Shown here one piece after another: positions 29,291-39,042 of a stretch of DNA of 64,000 bases (position 1 is the stretch's first letter; each line of letters opens with the position of its first letter). Made by a program: the position numbers and the translations under genes. The DNA comes from Vibrio neonatus (GTDB lineage: Bacteria; Pseudomonadota; Gammaproteobacteria; Enterobacterales; Vibrionaceae). Under the pieces are notes generated by a model that was given only the letters and a program-made list of their open reading frames with translations, did not search any database and had not been told where the DNA came from. The stretch is from the NCBI RefSeq assembly GCF_024346975.1, contig NZ_AP024885.1:1364001-1428000 (forward strand), read 5' to 3'.

Positions 29291-29953
29291 ATGAACAGTC
29301 CATTGGTATCACGCACTCGCACCCAAGAAAGTGTGCTGCAAACCAACAAGGTTTTGCGTAACACCTATTTCTTGTTATCACTAACATTGCTTTGGTCTGC
29401 TGTAGTAGCGGGCGTTTCTATGGCTATGAACCTACCCCGTCCTGGCCTAATCATCATGCTAGTTGGTTTCTACGGTCTACTGTTCTTAACTGAAAAGAAC
29501 CGTAACAACAGCATGGGCTTAGTTTTCACTTTCCTATTCACTGGCTTCTTAGGCTATACCACAGGTCCAATCCTAAACATGTACATTGGTGCAGGTATGG
29601 GTGACACCATTGTGACCGCACTTGGCGGCACAGCACTGGCCTTTATGAGCGCATCAGCTTACGCACTAACCACTAAACGTGACCTATCTTTCCTAGGTGG
29701 CCTATTAATGGCTGGTTTTGTGGTTCTTCTAATCGGTATGGTAGCGAACATCTTCCTACAAATGCCAATGATTCACCTAGCAATGAGCGGTATGTTTATA
29801 CTGTTCTCAACTGGTGCAATCTTGCTAACGACACAGCAAATCGTTCGCGGTGGTGAGACTAACTACATCTCAGCAACAATCACCCTATACGTTTCAATCT
29901 ACAACCTATTCATCAGCCTACTAAGTATCCTAGGTATCATGAATAACGATTAA
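29291..29953 (+). CDS. yccA: Bax-inhibitor-1 family inner-membrane protein YccA
   Basis: 220 residues with seven predicted membrane segments. It shares KVLRNTYFLLSLTL, TGFLGYTTGPILNMYIGAGMGD, SFLGGLLMAGFVVLLIGMVANIF and GGETNYISATITLYVSIYNLF with E. coli YccA, a modulator of the FtsH protease. The ATG at 29291 follows TTGAGGAAC. The TTG at 29279 is not preferred because it overlaps that site. It heads the conserved yccA-tusE-yccX-rlmI neighbourhood and has its own terminator. Confidence 0.93.
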   Translation: MNSPLVSRTRTQESVLQTNKVLRNTYFLLSLTLLWSAVVAGVSMAMNLPRPGLIIMLVGFYGLLFLTEKNRNNSMGLVFTFLFTGFLGYTTGPILNMYIGAGMGDTIVTALGGTALAFMSASAYALTTKRDLSFLGGLLMAGFVVLLIGMVANIFLQMPMIHLAMSGMFILFSTGAILLTTQQIVRGGETNYISATITLYVSIYNLFISLLSILGIMNND

Positions 29954-29976
29954 TATTGATTAATCTTTGCCTTATT

Positions 29977-30008
29977 AAGCCCGCACTAGTTGCGGGCTTT
30001 TTGTTTTT
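29977..30008 (+). terminator. Terminator of yccA
   Basis: AAGCCCGCA (29977-29985) pairs with TGCGGGCTT (29991-29999), then a T-rich tail. Confidence 0.9.
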
Positions 30009-30050
30009 TAATGATAATTCAAGCAATGATGTATCACTTAGGAACAGGCT

Positions 30051-30380
30051 ATGTTTGAATTCAACGGCAAAAACATAGAAACAGACGCTCAAGGCTATCT
30101 ACTTAATTTTAAAGATTGGGAAGAAGGCATGATTGCGATTTTAGCAGAGCAAGAAGGCATTGAGCTTACCCCTGCGCATCTAGAGGTTGTACACTTTGTG
30201 CGAGAGTTCTACTTAGAATTTAATACCTCGCCTGCGGTTCGTATGCTGGTGAAAGCGATGGAAAAAGCGCACGGCCCAGAAAAAGGCAACAGCAAATACC
30301 TTTTCAAACTGTTTAAACAAGGTCCAGCGAAGCAAGCAACTAAACTGGCGGGTTTACCTAAACCTGCAAAATGCTTGTAA
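30051..30380 (+). CDS. tusE: TusE, sulfur relay protein of the DsrC family
   Basis: 109 residues. It accepts sulfur from TusBCD and hands it to MnmA for 2-thiouridine synthesis in tRNA wobble positions. Motifs [26 protein letters not shown] and [25 protein letters not shown] are followed by the essential C-terminal Cys one residue from the end (KPAKCL). ATG at 30051 with AGGAACAGGCT upstream. Usual position after yccA. Confidence 0.95.
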   Translation: MFEFNGKNIETDAQGYLLNFKDWEEGMIAILAEQEGIELTPAHLEVVHFVREFYLEFNTSPAVRMLVKAMEKAHGPEKGNSKYLFKLFKQGPAKQATKLAGLPKPAKCL

Positions 30381-30426
30381 TCGTGTTTGGCTGTTCTTTG
30401 GTTTGGCTGCGCTTTGTATTGAGCAC

Positions 30427-30699
30427 CTATAAAATATCAAAGCCTGCGTAATGCTTAAATTCTGCCTCAGATGCGATGCAACTTTCCACTGAGGCAGTTC
30501 TTGGCCCCACTTTTAACCACTGCGCCAACTGCTCGACTTGCTCTTTTGCGCCGCACGCGAACACTTCCACACTGCCATCATTTAAATTCTTCGCATACCC
30601 AGTTAAGCCAAGCTTTAAACCTTGATGGGCGGTGTGATAACGAAAACCCACCATTTGCACTGTGCCAGAGACCAGAAATTTTCGGCAAATTGATGACAT
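30427..30699 (-). CDS. yccX: Acylphosphatase
   Basis: 90-residue enzyme that hydrolyses acyl phosphates. The phosphate-binding loop with the catalytic Arg ([10 protein letters not shown]) and the Asn region ([17 protein letters not shown]) are both present. The fold is a small ferredoxin-like one, with no signal peptide. It lies between tusE and rlmI but on the opposite strand. The start ATG at 30699 follows AAGGAGGAC. Confidence 0.93.
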   Translation of the reverse strand: MSSICRKFLVSGTVQMVGFRYHTAHQGLKLGLTGYAKNLNDGSVEVFACGAKEQVEQLAQWLKVGPRTASVESCIASEAEFKHYAGFDIL

Positions 30700-30850
30700 A
30701 TGTCCTCCTTGCTTCTGTTAAATAGATTAGAGAAATAGACGGGTAAAACAAACTTATCAGCAATGATGACAAGTATAATCGTTTCTAATTTGCTTTTACT
30801 GGGTTGTTACACGACAATGTCACAAAATTTTCTTTGAGACTTACATTTTT

Positions 30851-32038
30851 ATGAGCGCATCTATCAAACTAGCGAAAGGCCGAGACAAATCTGTCCGTCG
30901 TCGTCACCCTTGGATTTTTTCTAGAGGTATTGAAACGGTTACCGGCGATCCACAACTGGGTGATACGGTAGATGTGTTTGCACACAATGGTCAATGGTTA
31001 GCAAAAGCGGCCTACTCTCCTAACTCGCAAATCCGCGCTCGCATTTGGAGCTTCACCAAAAAAGAAATCGACACTGCATTCTTTATTGAACGTATTCAAC
31101 AAGCGCAAATGCTAAGAGAAGAATGCATCGCACAAGGTGCACTGACTGGCTACCGCTTGATTGCCGCTGAGTCTGACTCAATGCCGGGCGTAACCATAGA
31201 TAAGTATCAAGATTACTTGGTGTGTCAGCTTTTAAGCGCTGGCGCAGAAAAACAAAAACAGCACATTGTAGAAGCGTTAAAGCATTGCTTCCCAGAATGC
31301 TCTATCTATGAACGTTCTGACGTTGCGGTGCGCAAAAAAGAAGGCTTAGAAGAAACTACAGGGCTATTGCATGGCACTGAGCCTAGCGAACCTATCGTGA
31401 TTGAAGAAAATGGCGTAAAAATTCAAGTTGATATTAAAACAGGTCATAAGACAGGCTTTTATCTTGATCAACGTGACAGTCGTCAACACTCAATGAAATA
31501 CGTAAAAGGTAAGCAAGTTTTAAACTGCTTCTCGTACACTGGCGGGTTTGGTTTATATGCGCTTAAAGCAGGTGCTGAGCGTGTTATCAATGTGGACGTA
31601 TCACAACCAGCACTTGATATCGCAAAACAAAATGCAGAGCTGAACGGCTTTAACATCAAAAAAGCGGTATTTCTGAATGCGGACGTATTTAAAATACTGC
31701 GTGAATATCGCGACCAAGGTACTCAGTTTGACGTAGTTATCATGGATCCACCGAAAATGGTTAGCTCAAAGAGCAACCTAACCAGTGGCGCTCGTGGTTA
31801 TAAAGATCTCAACATGCTGGCTATCCAAATACTCAAACCCGGTGGCACTTTGCTCACTTATTCGTGTTCAGGGCTAATGGAGTCAGGTTTATTCCAAAAA
31901 ATCATTGCTGATGCGGCGCTGGATGCCGGTCGTGAAGTGAAATTTGTGGAATCCTTTACTCAAGCAAGCGATCACTTGTTTGATACGGCCTATCCGGAAG
32001 GTTTATACCTGAAAGGTTTTGCGGCAAAAATCGTTTAA
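30851..32038 (+). CDS. rlmI: 23S rRNA (cytosine-1962-C5)-methyltransferase RlmI
   Basis: Adds m5C1962 to 23S rRNA. 395 residues: an N-terminal PUA-like domain ([12 protein letters not shown]...GDTVDVF), a middle segment with [15 protein letters not shown], and a Rossmann methyltransferase with SAM motif [20 protein letters not shown], the Asp-Pro-Pro motif VIMDPPKM and the Cys in [10 protein letters not shown]. Complete, and ending at a hairpin. Gene order agrees with yccW in E. coli. Confidence 0.95.
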   Translation: MSASIKLAKGRDKSVRRRHPWIFSRGIETVTGDPQLGDTVDVFAHNGQWLAKAAYSPNSQIRARIWSFTKKEIDTAFFIERIQQAQMLREECIAQGALTGYRLIAAESDSMPGVTIDKYQDYLVCQLLSAGAEKQKQHIVEALKHCFPECSIYERSDVAVRKKEGLEETTGLLHGTEPSEPIVIEENGVKIQVDIKTGHKTGFYLDQRDSRQHSMKYVKGKQVLNCFSYTGGFGLYALKAGAERVINVDVSQPALDIAKQNAELNGFNIKKAVFLNADVFKILREYRDQGTQFDVVIMDPPKMVSSKSNLTSGARGYKDLNMLAIQILKPGGTLLTYSCSGLMESGLFQKIIADAALDAGREVKFVESFTQASDHLFDTAYPEGLYLKGFAAKIV

Positions 32039-32050
32039 CGCATTAAAAGC

Positions 32051-32088
32051 AAAGGCCTGCTACTGACAATAAGTGCGGGCCTTTATTT
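32051..32088. terminator. Terminator between rlmI and the adhesin gene
   Basis: AAAGGCCTGC (32051-32060) pairs with GCGGGCCTTT (32075-32084) with one G-U pair, then ATTTT. Both genes converge here. On the minus strand the tail is A/T-rich, so it may work in both directions. Confidence 0.75.
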
Positions 32089-32095
32089 TCAACCA

Positions 32096-35000
32096 TTACA
32101 TGTCATTTGCTTTTACAATCAGCTGATTTAAGATCTCTGCTGCATCAAAACTGCCATTATTGGCAATTGAATCTCCAAACTGATCTCTTGCATCCTGAAT
32201 AACGATGGTTTGGGTGCCACCTTCATGATCTATACCTAAAGTGACATCATCTCCCACTACATTAACTTCAATTTTATTGAGCAGCTCATCAATACTGTCG
32301 CTTTGAGTTGGCTCTAAAATATCATTGAGCACAATACCGTCTTCACCGACCGAAAAATCTTGGATTAAGTCGGTACTATTATCGAGTATCTCACTTTTCC
32401 AAATGAAGTTATCTTGCTCTGATGTGCCTTGCAAAATATCATCACCTAAACCTGCCATGATTTCATTGGCAGTGTCAGTAAACAGCCTATTTTGCGCCAT
32501 CATTGGGCCATCAATTATGGTCACATCAATTTCATCTTGTTGCTCTTTCGGTGAGCCAATACTTGCCTCAACAAGATGTAAAGTGAAAGTCTCTTCATCT
32601 TCAATCTGGCTATCTGCAGTAGCTGCTACTTCAATAGAAAGTAAACCGTCATCAGAGTTACCTCGGCCTACAACGATTTCTGCGCCAGATATATTTTGTA
32701 CCGTCACTTCTATTTCGCCATCGCTGTTAACCACAGATGAACTGCTGTAATCGGACGACGTATTAAGGTTTAGCTCAAAATCTTGTGCGGTCAGTCCTTC
32801 GCTAAAGCCAACAAGTGCAAAGGTAAACGTAAGTGATGCCCCTGATGCGAGCCTTACAGTCCCCCCCTCTAGAAGTTTTATTGCGATTGGACCACTGATT
32901 TGGCCCTCGGTAACAGATAGACCATTTTTAGGTGTTAACCCCCATGCGCCTAGCCCTTCATTATCACTATTATCTCCGTCTTCAGGTATTGATACCTCTG
33001 CAGAATAAATGACTAATGGCAAAGTGATCGACTTACTTACGCTATCACCGTTGCTAGTTTCTGTTGCGGTTGCGGTCACCTCAATAGAGTAATGTCCCGC
33101 TTCTGGTACGTTTGCTTTTAAACTAGATAAATCAAAACCCGATACATCGGCCTTACCATCACTACCAACAAGATAAGAGTTACCTAAATCATCTTTTATG
33201 GTCGTCCCTTCTAGCAAACCACTTAATTCAACAGTGAGTATTTCACTACCATCGGTATCATTTAAATTTGCACTGATATCCCACAACTCAACAAAAGTAT
33301 CCACCTCACCAAAGGCATCACTTGATTCTAAAACAAGGTTATCAATCAATGCTCCATAGCTATTTGCGTCCGTTGATTGAAGTAATAAGCGGTAATTACC
33401 TTCACTATCAGAGGGCAATGAAAGCTGAATATCTCTTTCCCAACTGTTATCTGTTGGTCTAAATTCATACAAGGTTAATGCTTGGTCTAAAATAGGCTGA
33501 CCTTGATCATCAAGTTTTACCCAAATGACATCTAAATCACTGTCTCCATTGGCCCAACGTCGCGCCGCAACATCAAAAGTAAAACTGTAATAACGCCCTT
33601 CTGTAACTTGAATATCGGTAAATATGGAGTTGTCACCGCTATCTCCTTCGATCTCCATGACCAAATTCGCTTTGCTCGCGCCTTTGCGATAAACAGACTC
33701 CTTACCTATTTCAACTTTGTTGTCGTCATTGGCATACCAAGTTCCTAATGTATGCTCCCCAAACACATCGCTGATATCAATGTTAGAGCTCCAGTTACGC
33801 TTACCAAGTTCGGTATCCTGAAAATCAATTGACGCTTCCGTCTTATCGTTTTCAACCAACAAATTTGGCCTATCCGCAACAGCTGCAATATCAATAGACA
33901 TACTCTCGATAGTGCTTTCTTTATCGCCATCACTCACAGCAAAGGAAAATGACGCATAATCAGATTTTTGATTACCAAGACCGGACACATCAAAATTGTC
34001 ATCACCTGACGCATTTTCATCAGGCACAAATCTCAACCCATCCGCGACTATCTTGGCACTTGATATCAAATCACCGACGCTAACATCAGACCATCCTCCA
34101 TCAGTGTTCATTTGCAACACTCCATCAATAGGTAACGATTTAAGCACAATCGATAAGCTATCTTGCGTTGTGTCGACATCATTCGCACCAAAATCTGCCC
34201 ATTGGAATACAATCGCAGTATCTTCCTGTCCGCTAACCAAACCACTATTTGCCGTTGGTGCGTCATTAATGGTCATCACAGCCGTATCTGTAGCGCTGGT
34301 CTTATTCCCATCAATATCAATACTCTTAGCTGTAACCGTTAATACACCTTCATCTAATCCGCCGACATCTATTCCGGTAGCCGTGTAATACCCAGCATCA
34401 TTTATAGATATTTTCGACGCATGAACAACGATTTGATTTTGACTACTATCGGTAATAATTAATGACTCAAGAGCGAGACCACCTTCACCTAAGTAACCTG
34501 TGACAGTGGCTGTTTCAGTTTCACCATCAATGACTTCTTCGCCATTGTTATCGGTTAGATATACTGATGGTGGCGTAATGTCTGAACCATCATCATCGGA
34601 GTCATCACCATAGGTGTAATCTTTTTCAACTGTATCGGTGATTGATGCCGTATTGCCATCTACATCTGTGCTGCTTGCAGTGACTGTTAATGTGCCGTCA
34701 GCTAAATCATCCACGTTGATTCCAGTAACGGTATAGTTGCCGTTTTCATCAATCGCGATATCTTCTTTTGCAATCAGTAGCTGCTGGTTGTTGATATCGG
34801 TGATGATTAGAGAGTCTAAGGTTTTGCCACCTTCTCCTAAATAGCCGCTGATCGTTGCTGTTTCACCCTCACCATTGATGACTTCCTCGCCATTGTTGTC
34901 AGTTAGCGATACTGACGGAGGCGTAATATCAGAACCATCATCATCGGAGTCATCACCATAGGTATAATCTTTTTCAACTGTGTCAGTGACTGATGTGGTA

Positions 35001-37468
35001 TTACCATCCACATCGGTACTGTTTGCGGTAACTGTTAATGTGCCGTCCGCTAGACCATCCACGTTGATTCCAGTAACTGTGTAGTTGCCGTTTTCATCAA
35101 TCGCGATATCTTCTTTTTCAATCAGTAGCTGCTGGTTGTTGATATCGGTGATGATTAGAGAGTCTAAGGTTTTGCCACCTTCCCCTAAGTAGCCGGTGAT
35201 CGTTGCTGTTTCACCCTCACCGTTGATGACTTCCTCGCCATTGTTGTCAGTTAGCGATACTGACGGAGGCGTAATATCTGAACCATCATCATCGGAGTCA
35301 TCACCATAGGTGTAGTCTTTTTCAACTGTGTCGGTGACTGATATGGTATTGCCATCCACATCGGTGCTGTTTGCGGTGACTGTTAATGTGCCATCAGCCA
35401 AATCATCCACGTTGATTTCAGTAACTGTGTAGTGACCGTTTTCATCAATCGCGATGTCTTCTTTTGTAATCAGCAACTGTTGGTTGTTGATGTCGGTAAT
35501 GATGAGTGAATCTAAGGTTTTGCCACCTTCCCCTAAATAGCCGGTGATCGTTGCTGTTTCACCCTCACCGTTGATGACTTCCTCGCCACTATTATCGGTT
35601 AGGGATACTGACGGTGGTGTAATGTCTGCGCCATCATCATCGGAGTCATCACCATAGGTGTAATCTTTTTCAACTGTGTCTGTGGCCGTTGCAGTATTCC
35701 CATCCACATCGGTACTGTTTGCGGTGACAGTCAGTGTGCCGTCAGCTAGATCATCCACGTTGATTCCAGTAACGGTATAGTGGCCGTTTTCATCAATCGC
35801 GATGTATTCTTTTGCAATCAGTAGCTGCTGGTTGTTGATATCGGTGATGATTAGAGAGTCTAAGGTTTTGCCACCTTCCCCTAAATAGCCGCTGATCGTT
35901 GCTGTTTCACCCTCACCATTGATGACTTCCTCGCCATTGTTGTCAGTTAGCGATACTGATGGCGGTGTAATGTCTGAACCATCATCATCGGAGTCATCAC
36001 CATAGGTGTAATCTTTTTCAACTGTATCGCTGATTGATGCGGTATTACCATCTACATCGGTACTGTTTGCGGTGACTGTTAGAATGCCATCGGCAAGATC
36101 ATCCACGTTAATATTGATGACTGTGTAGTTGCCATTTCCATCAAACTGAATATCAGCTGATGGAATAATTAGTTCTTTTCCATCAACGTCGGTAATGATT
36201 AACGACGTAAGTTCTTCACCACCTTCGCCAAGATAGGCTGTGATAACGGCGGTTTCACCCTCACCGTTTATCACTTCCTCACCGTTGTTATCAGTTAGCG
36301 ATACCGATGGCGGCGTAATGTCTGAACCATCATCATCGGAGTCATCACCATAGGTGTAATCTTTTTCAACTGTGTCGGTGACTGATGCGGTATTACCATC
36401 CATATCGGTGCTGTTTGCGGTGACTGTTAGAATGCCATCAGCAAGATCATCCACATTAATATTGATGACTGTGTAGTTGCCATTACCATCAAACTGAATA
36501 TCAGCTGATGGAATAATCAGTTCTTTGCCATCAACGTCGGTAATGATTAATGACGTAAGTTCTTCACCACCTTCGCCAAGAGAGCCTGTGATTACGGCCG
36601 TTTCACCTTCACCGTTTATCACTTCTTCGCCATTGTTATCCGTCAATGAAACCCTAGCAGGAGTGACACCGTCACCATTGATATCTTCACCATAGGTAAA
36701 GTCTTTCTCAACGACATCGTTGACTTCAATACTGTTCCCATTACCGTCGGTACTGATCGCGGTAACGGTTAACTCACCGTCGGATAAAGTGCTAACATCA
36801 ATACCTTCAACACTATATTGCCCGTTCTCACCAACAGTAATCAGAGAAACATCAATAACCAATTGCTGCTGGTTACTATCTAAAATAATTAAAGAATCAA
36901 GGCTATTCGCACCACCTGCTATAACCCCATTAATACTGGCCGTTTCACCTTCTCCGTTGATGACCTCTTCACCATTATTATCAGATATAGAGACTGAGCC
37001 TTGAGAAAGAACAATAACGATTTGTTCAATAAAGTCAGCAAAAGCGTCTGCTTGGTCAAAAGTAAAAGAAGAAGGAAAAACACCTTCCGTTTGAAAGTCG
37101 GTTGTGGCTATGGTCTGCGCGCCATCTCTAGAAACTGCACCTGTAGTGGTTAAACTAGAACCATCATCGTCCTCAGATTCTAGCTCTTCTTCAGCACTCG
37201 ATTGATTATCACGGTTTAGGGAATCAACAACGCCTCGAATTCCGCCTTGGGCATCAACGGACTGAACATTGCCTTGCTGCGCAATAGACACACGCAACTC
37301 GCTCACAATGTCTTCGGGGATAGTCAGTGGAGTACTGCCAACAGAAACAATGACATCTCCGTCTTGTGGGATATAACCTTGCGCGGCAACTTTAAGGTTG
37401 CCCTGTGCATCGATAATTAACCAAGCATCACCAAATACAACGTCGTTAGCGAATGAGAGACTGTCCAT
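32096..37468 (-). CDS. Giant type I-secreted repetitive adhesin (LapA/BapA-like)
   Basis: 1790 residues, very acidic. Order: (1) N-terminal about 130 residues resembling a LapA-type retention module (WLIIDAQGNLKVAAQGYIPQDGDVIVS, then GAQTIATTDFQTEG), expected to plug the outer-membrane channel and hold the protein at the surface; (2) eight Ig-like repeats of about 116 residues (157-1060) joined by Asp-rich linkers (YTYGDDSDDDGSDITPPS) that probably bind calcium; (3) a cadherin/VCBS-like domain (about 1060-1200) and a lectin-like segment; (4) a C-terminal type I secretion region with an RTX-like GLGDDILQGTSEQDNFIW and the VCA0849-type end. The usual TAAG/PAAG di-alanine LapG site was not found; only a VAAQG near residue 28. 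It is divergent from the TolC-like gene. No stop or frameshift. Confidence 0.88.
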   Translation of the reverse strand: MDSLSFANDVVFGDAWLIIDAQGNLKVAAQGYIPQDGDVIVSVGSTPLTIPEDIVSELRVSIAQQGNVQSVDAQGGIRGVVDSLNRDNQSSAEEELESEDDDGSSLTTTGAVSRDGAQTIATTDFQTEGVFPSSFTFDQADAFADFIEQIVIVLSQGSVSISDNNGEEVINGEGETASINGVIAGGANSLDSLIILDSNQQQLVIDVSLITVGENGQYSVEGIDVSTLSDGELTVTAISTDGNGNSIEVNDVVEKDFTYGEDINGDGVTPARVSLTDNNGEEVINGEGETAVITGSLGEGGEELTSLIITDVDGKELIIPSADIQFDGNGNYTVININVDDLADGILTVTANSTDMDGNTASVTDTVEKDYTYGDDSDDDGSDITPPSVSLTDNNGEEVINGEGETAVITAYLGEGGEELTSLIITDVDGKELIIPSADIQFDGNGNYTVININVDDLADGILTVTANSTDVDGNTASISDTVEKDYTYGDDSDDDGSDITPPSVSLTDNNGEEVINGEGETATISGYLGEGGKTLDSLIITDINNQQLLIAKEYIAIDENGHYTVTGINVDDLADGTLTVTANSTDVDGNTATATDTVEKDYTYGDDSDDDGADITPPSVSLTDNSGEEVINGEGETATITGYLGEGGKTLDSLIITDINNQQLLITKEDIAIDENGHYTVTEINVDDLADGTLTVTANSTDVDGNTISVTDTVEKDYTYGDDSDDDGSDITPPSVSLTDNNGEEVINGEGETATITGYLGEGGKTLDSLIITDINNQQLLIEKEDIAIDENGNYTVTGINVDGLADGTLTVTANSTDVDGNTTSVTDTVEKDYTYGDDSDDDGSDITPPSVSLTDNNGEEVINGEGETATISGYLGEGGKTLDSLIITDINNQQLLIAKEDIAIDENGNYTVTGINVDDLADGTLTVTASSTDVDGNTASITDTVEKDYTYGDDSDDDGSDITPPSVYLTDNNGEEVIDGETETATVTGYLGEGGLALESLIITDSSQNQIVVHASKISINDAGYYTATGIDVGGLDEGVLTVTAKSIDIDGNKTSATDTAVMTINDAPTANSGLVSGQEDTAIVFQWADFGANDVDTTQDSLSIVLKSLPIDGVLQMNTDGGWSDVSVGDLISSAKIVADGLRFVPDENASGDDNFDVSGLGNQKSDYASFSFAVSDGDKESTIESMSIDIAAVADRPNLLVENDKTEASIDFQDTELGKRNWSSNIDISDVFGEHTLGTWYANDDNKVEIGKESVYRKGASKANLVMEIEGDSGDNSIFTDIQVTEGRYYSFTFDVAARRWANGDSDLDVIWVKLDDQGQPILDQALTLYEFRPTDNSWERDIQLSLPSDSEGNYRLLLQSTDANSYGALIDNLVLESSDAFGEVDTFVELWDISANLNDTDGSEILTVELSGLLEGTTIKDDLGNSYLVGSDGKADVSGFDLSSLKANVPEAGHYSIEVTATATETSNGDSVSKSITLPLVIYSAEVSIPEDGDNSDNEGLGAWGLTPKNGLSVTEGQISGPIAIKLLEGGTVRLASGASLTFTFALVGFSEGLTAQDFELNLNTSSDYSSSSVVNSDGEIEVTVQNISGAEIVVGRGNSDDGLLSIEVAATADSQIEDEETFTLHLVEASIGSPKEQQDEIDVTIIDGPMMAQNRLFTDTANEIMAGLGDDILQGTSEQDNFIWKSEILDNSTDLIQDFSVGEDGIVLNDILEPTQSDSIDELLNKIEVNVVGDDVTLGIDHEGGTQTIVIQDARDQFGDSIANNGSFDAAEILNQLIVKANDM
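34265..37005 (-). repeat. Tandem 348-bp repeats inside the adhesin gene
   Basis: Eight Ig-like repeat units. The central units recur at exactly 348 bp: the linker TCTGAACCATCATCATCGGA or a close variant begins at 34581, 34929, 35277, 35625, 35973 and 36321. Units 2-7 are nearly identical; units 1 and 8 are divergent edges. Such repeats are prone to recombination and to assembly collapse. Confidence 0.9.
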
Positions 37469-37736
37469 GTGTACTCCTCGACCAATTCAATAATCTGGCC
37501 TGTTTTGCGCAAATAGATTTTCCTTTCCATGGTTAAATTTTATACTATTTTTCAAGTTAACAGCGGAGTAAAAATAAACCCCCAATTAATCATAAATTTA
37601 CAAACGTTTCTTCAAGACATTTATTGTAATTAATTTGTTATTAACTATTATGTATTTAGAAACCAATGTGACATATTGAGGTCTCATGACGAGCTCAAGT
37701 TTGGTTAAAAAGTAACGGAATACTAGGGAGTCTACC
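37469..37736. promoter_or_regulatory. Divergent promoter region, adhesin and TolC-like genes
   Basis: 268 bp of AT-rich sequence between two divergent start sites; it must hold both promoters. No defined operator was identified. Confidence 0.5.
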
Positions 37737-39041
37737 TTGGAAAGGATTAAGCTAAGCGCCATCGCTCTAGCTAGCATGCTGTGTAATCCAGTCTCAGCCC
37801 AGTCATTAGAGCAAGCCATTTCGCACACCCTGAAAACGAATCCGGCAGTAAAAAGTTCGTATAACGAATTCATGTCTTATTTGTATGAAAACAAAGCCGC
37901 TGTTCGGGAATATTACCCAAAGGTTGATCTCACCGCAGGTGTAGGTTGGGAAAACTATCAAAATGATCAAAGTAGAGATGACGACTACACTGCGGTCGAT
38001 GCCTCAATTCGGCTAACACAACTGTTATGGGACGGCTCTAATACTCTGCACAATATGGACAGAACCGCAGCAGAAGCGGAGTCCCTGCGCTACAAAGTAT
38101 TAAGTGATGCCTCAGATAAAGCGCTAGAAGTCGCAAAAGTGTATCTAGACACACTAAAAGCTTATGAAATTCTCGCCCTCTCTGAGAGTAATCTTGCGAC
38201 TCACAAAAGAATCTTTAAAGATATTAAAAAACGCACAGAATCAGGAATAGGTTCGACCGCTGACCTATCTCAAGTTGAAGCGCGTATTGCCAAGGCGCAC
38301 GGTAATTTACTGGCTGCACAAAATAATTTGTTTGATACACACATCCAGTTTTCTCGCCTAGTTGGGCAGTCTCCACAAGGCTTAGTTTTTCCAAGAGCCG
38401 ATATCACTCGCATCCCATTAACCATTAAAGATGCTCTTGATATTGCTTTAGAGAAACACCCAGTTATTAACACAGCTAAAGTCGATGTCGACGCTGCAAA
38501 ATTCCAATATAAACAATCTAATAGCCCTAACCTTCCTACTTTCACAATAGATGCTGGCTATGATTATTTTGATGATGCAGAAGGTGTGTCGGGACGTCGT
38601 GATGAGATGAATGCTACGTTACGGATGCGCTATAACCTCTTTAACGGAGGTGTTGATAGTGCCAATAAAGACCGCGCTGCTTATCAAATGAATAAGGCAA
38701 AAGATCTACGAGATAGAGCATATCGAAATGTTGAGGAAAGTTTGCTCCTCTCATGGAGCGCACTGAATCTGACCTTACAACAAAAAGAATTTTTAGCCGA
38801 TCACGTAGATGCAGCTTCCAACACTGTTGTCGCTTATAGCAAACAATACAAAATTGGTAAACGAACCCTACTTGATCTGTTAAATACTGAAAATGAGCTA
38901 TTTGAGTCACGTAAAGGGTATGTGGATGCTCGATATGCTGAGCAATACGCAAAATTTCGAATACTAAACGCAACGGGTACATTACTTGAATCGCTCTTAG
39001 TCGATGTTCCAGAGCAATGGAATACAGCGGTGGAGTACTAA
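37737..39041 (+). CDS. TolC-family outer-membrane channel for type I secretion (LapE-like)
   Basis: 434 residues. A signal peptide (MERIKLSAIALASMLCNPVSA) is followed by two tandem outer-membrane-efflux repeats with the usual pattern (LEQAISHTLKTNPAVKSSYNEF in the first, IKDALDIALEKHPVINTAKVDV in the second; LLDLLNTENELFESRKGY near the end). The start is TTG at 37737, preceded by AGGGAG; no nearby ATG gives the signal peptide. It is divergent from the adhesin and immediately followed by an OmpA lipoprotein. Probably the export channel of the adhesin; the ABC and HlyD partners are not adjacent. Confidence 0.88.
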   Translation: MERIKLSAIALASMLCNPVSAQSLEQAISHTLKTNPAVKSSYNEFMSYLYENKAAVREYYPKVDLTAGVGWENYQNDQSRDDDYTAVDASIRLTQLLWDGSNTLHNMDRTAAEAESLRYKVLSDASDKALEVAKVYLDTLKAYEILALSESNLATHKRIFKDIKKRTESGIGSTADLSQVEARIAKAHGNLLAAQNNLFDTHIQFSRLVGQSPQGLVFPRADITRIPLTIKDALDIALEKHPVINTAKVDVDAAKFQYKQSNSPNLPTFTIDAGYDYFDDAEGVSGRRDEMNATLRMRYNLFNGGVDSANKDRAAYQMNKAKDLRDRAYRNVEESLLLSWSALNLTLQQKEFLADHVDAASNTVVAYSKQYKIGKRTLLDLLNTENELFESRKGYVDARYAEQYAKFRILNATGTLLESLLVDVPEQWNTAVEY

Positions 39042-39042
39042 A

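Noticed and set aside
34265..37005. Regular repeats that could suggest a CRISPR array
   Set aside because: The units are 348 bp, in frame, and encode Ig-like domains of the adhesin. They are not short repeats with unique spacers.
32096..37468. RTX toxin
   Set aside because: Only one short RTX-like motif near the C-terminus. The domain order is that of a surface adhesin, with no toxin domain seen.
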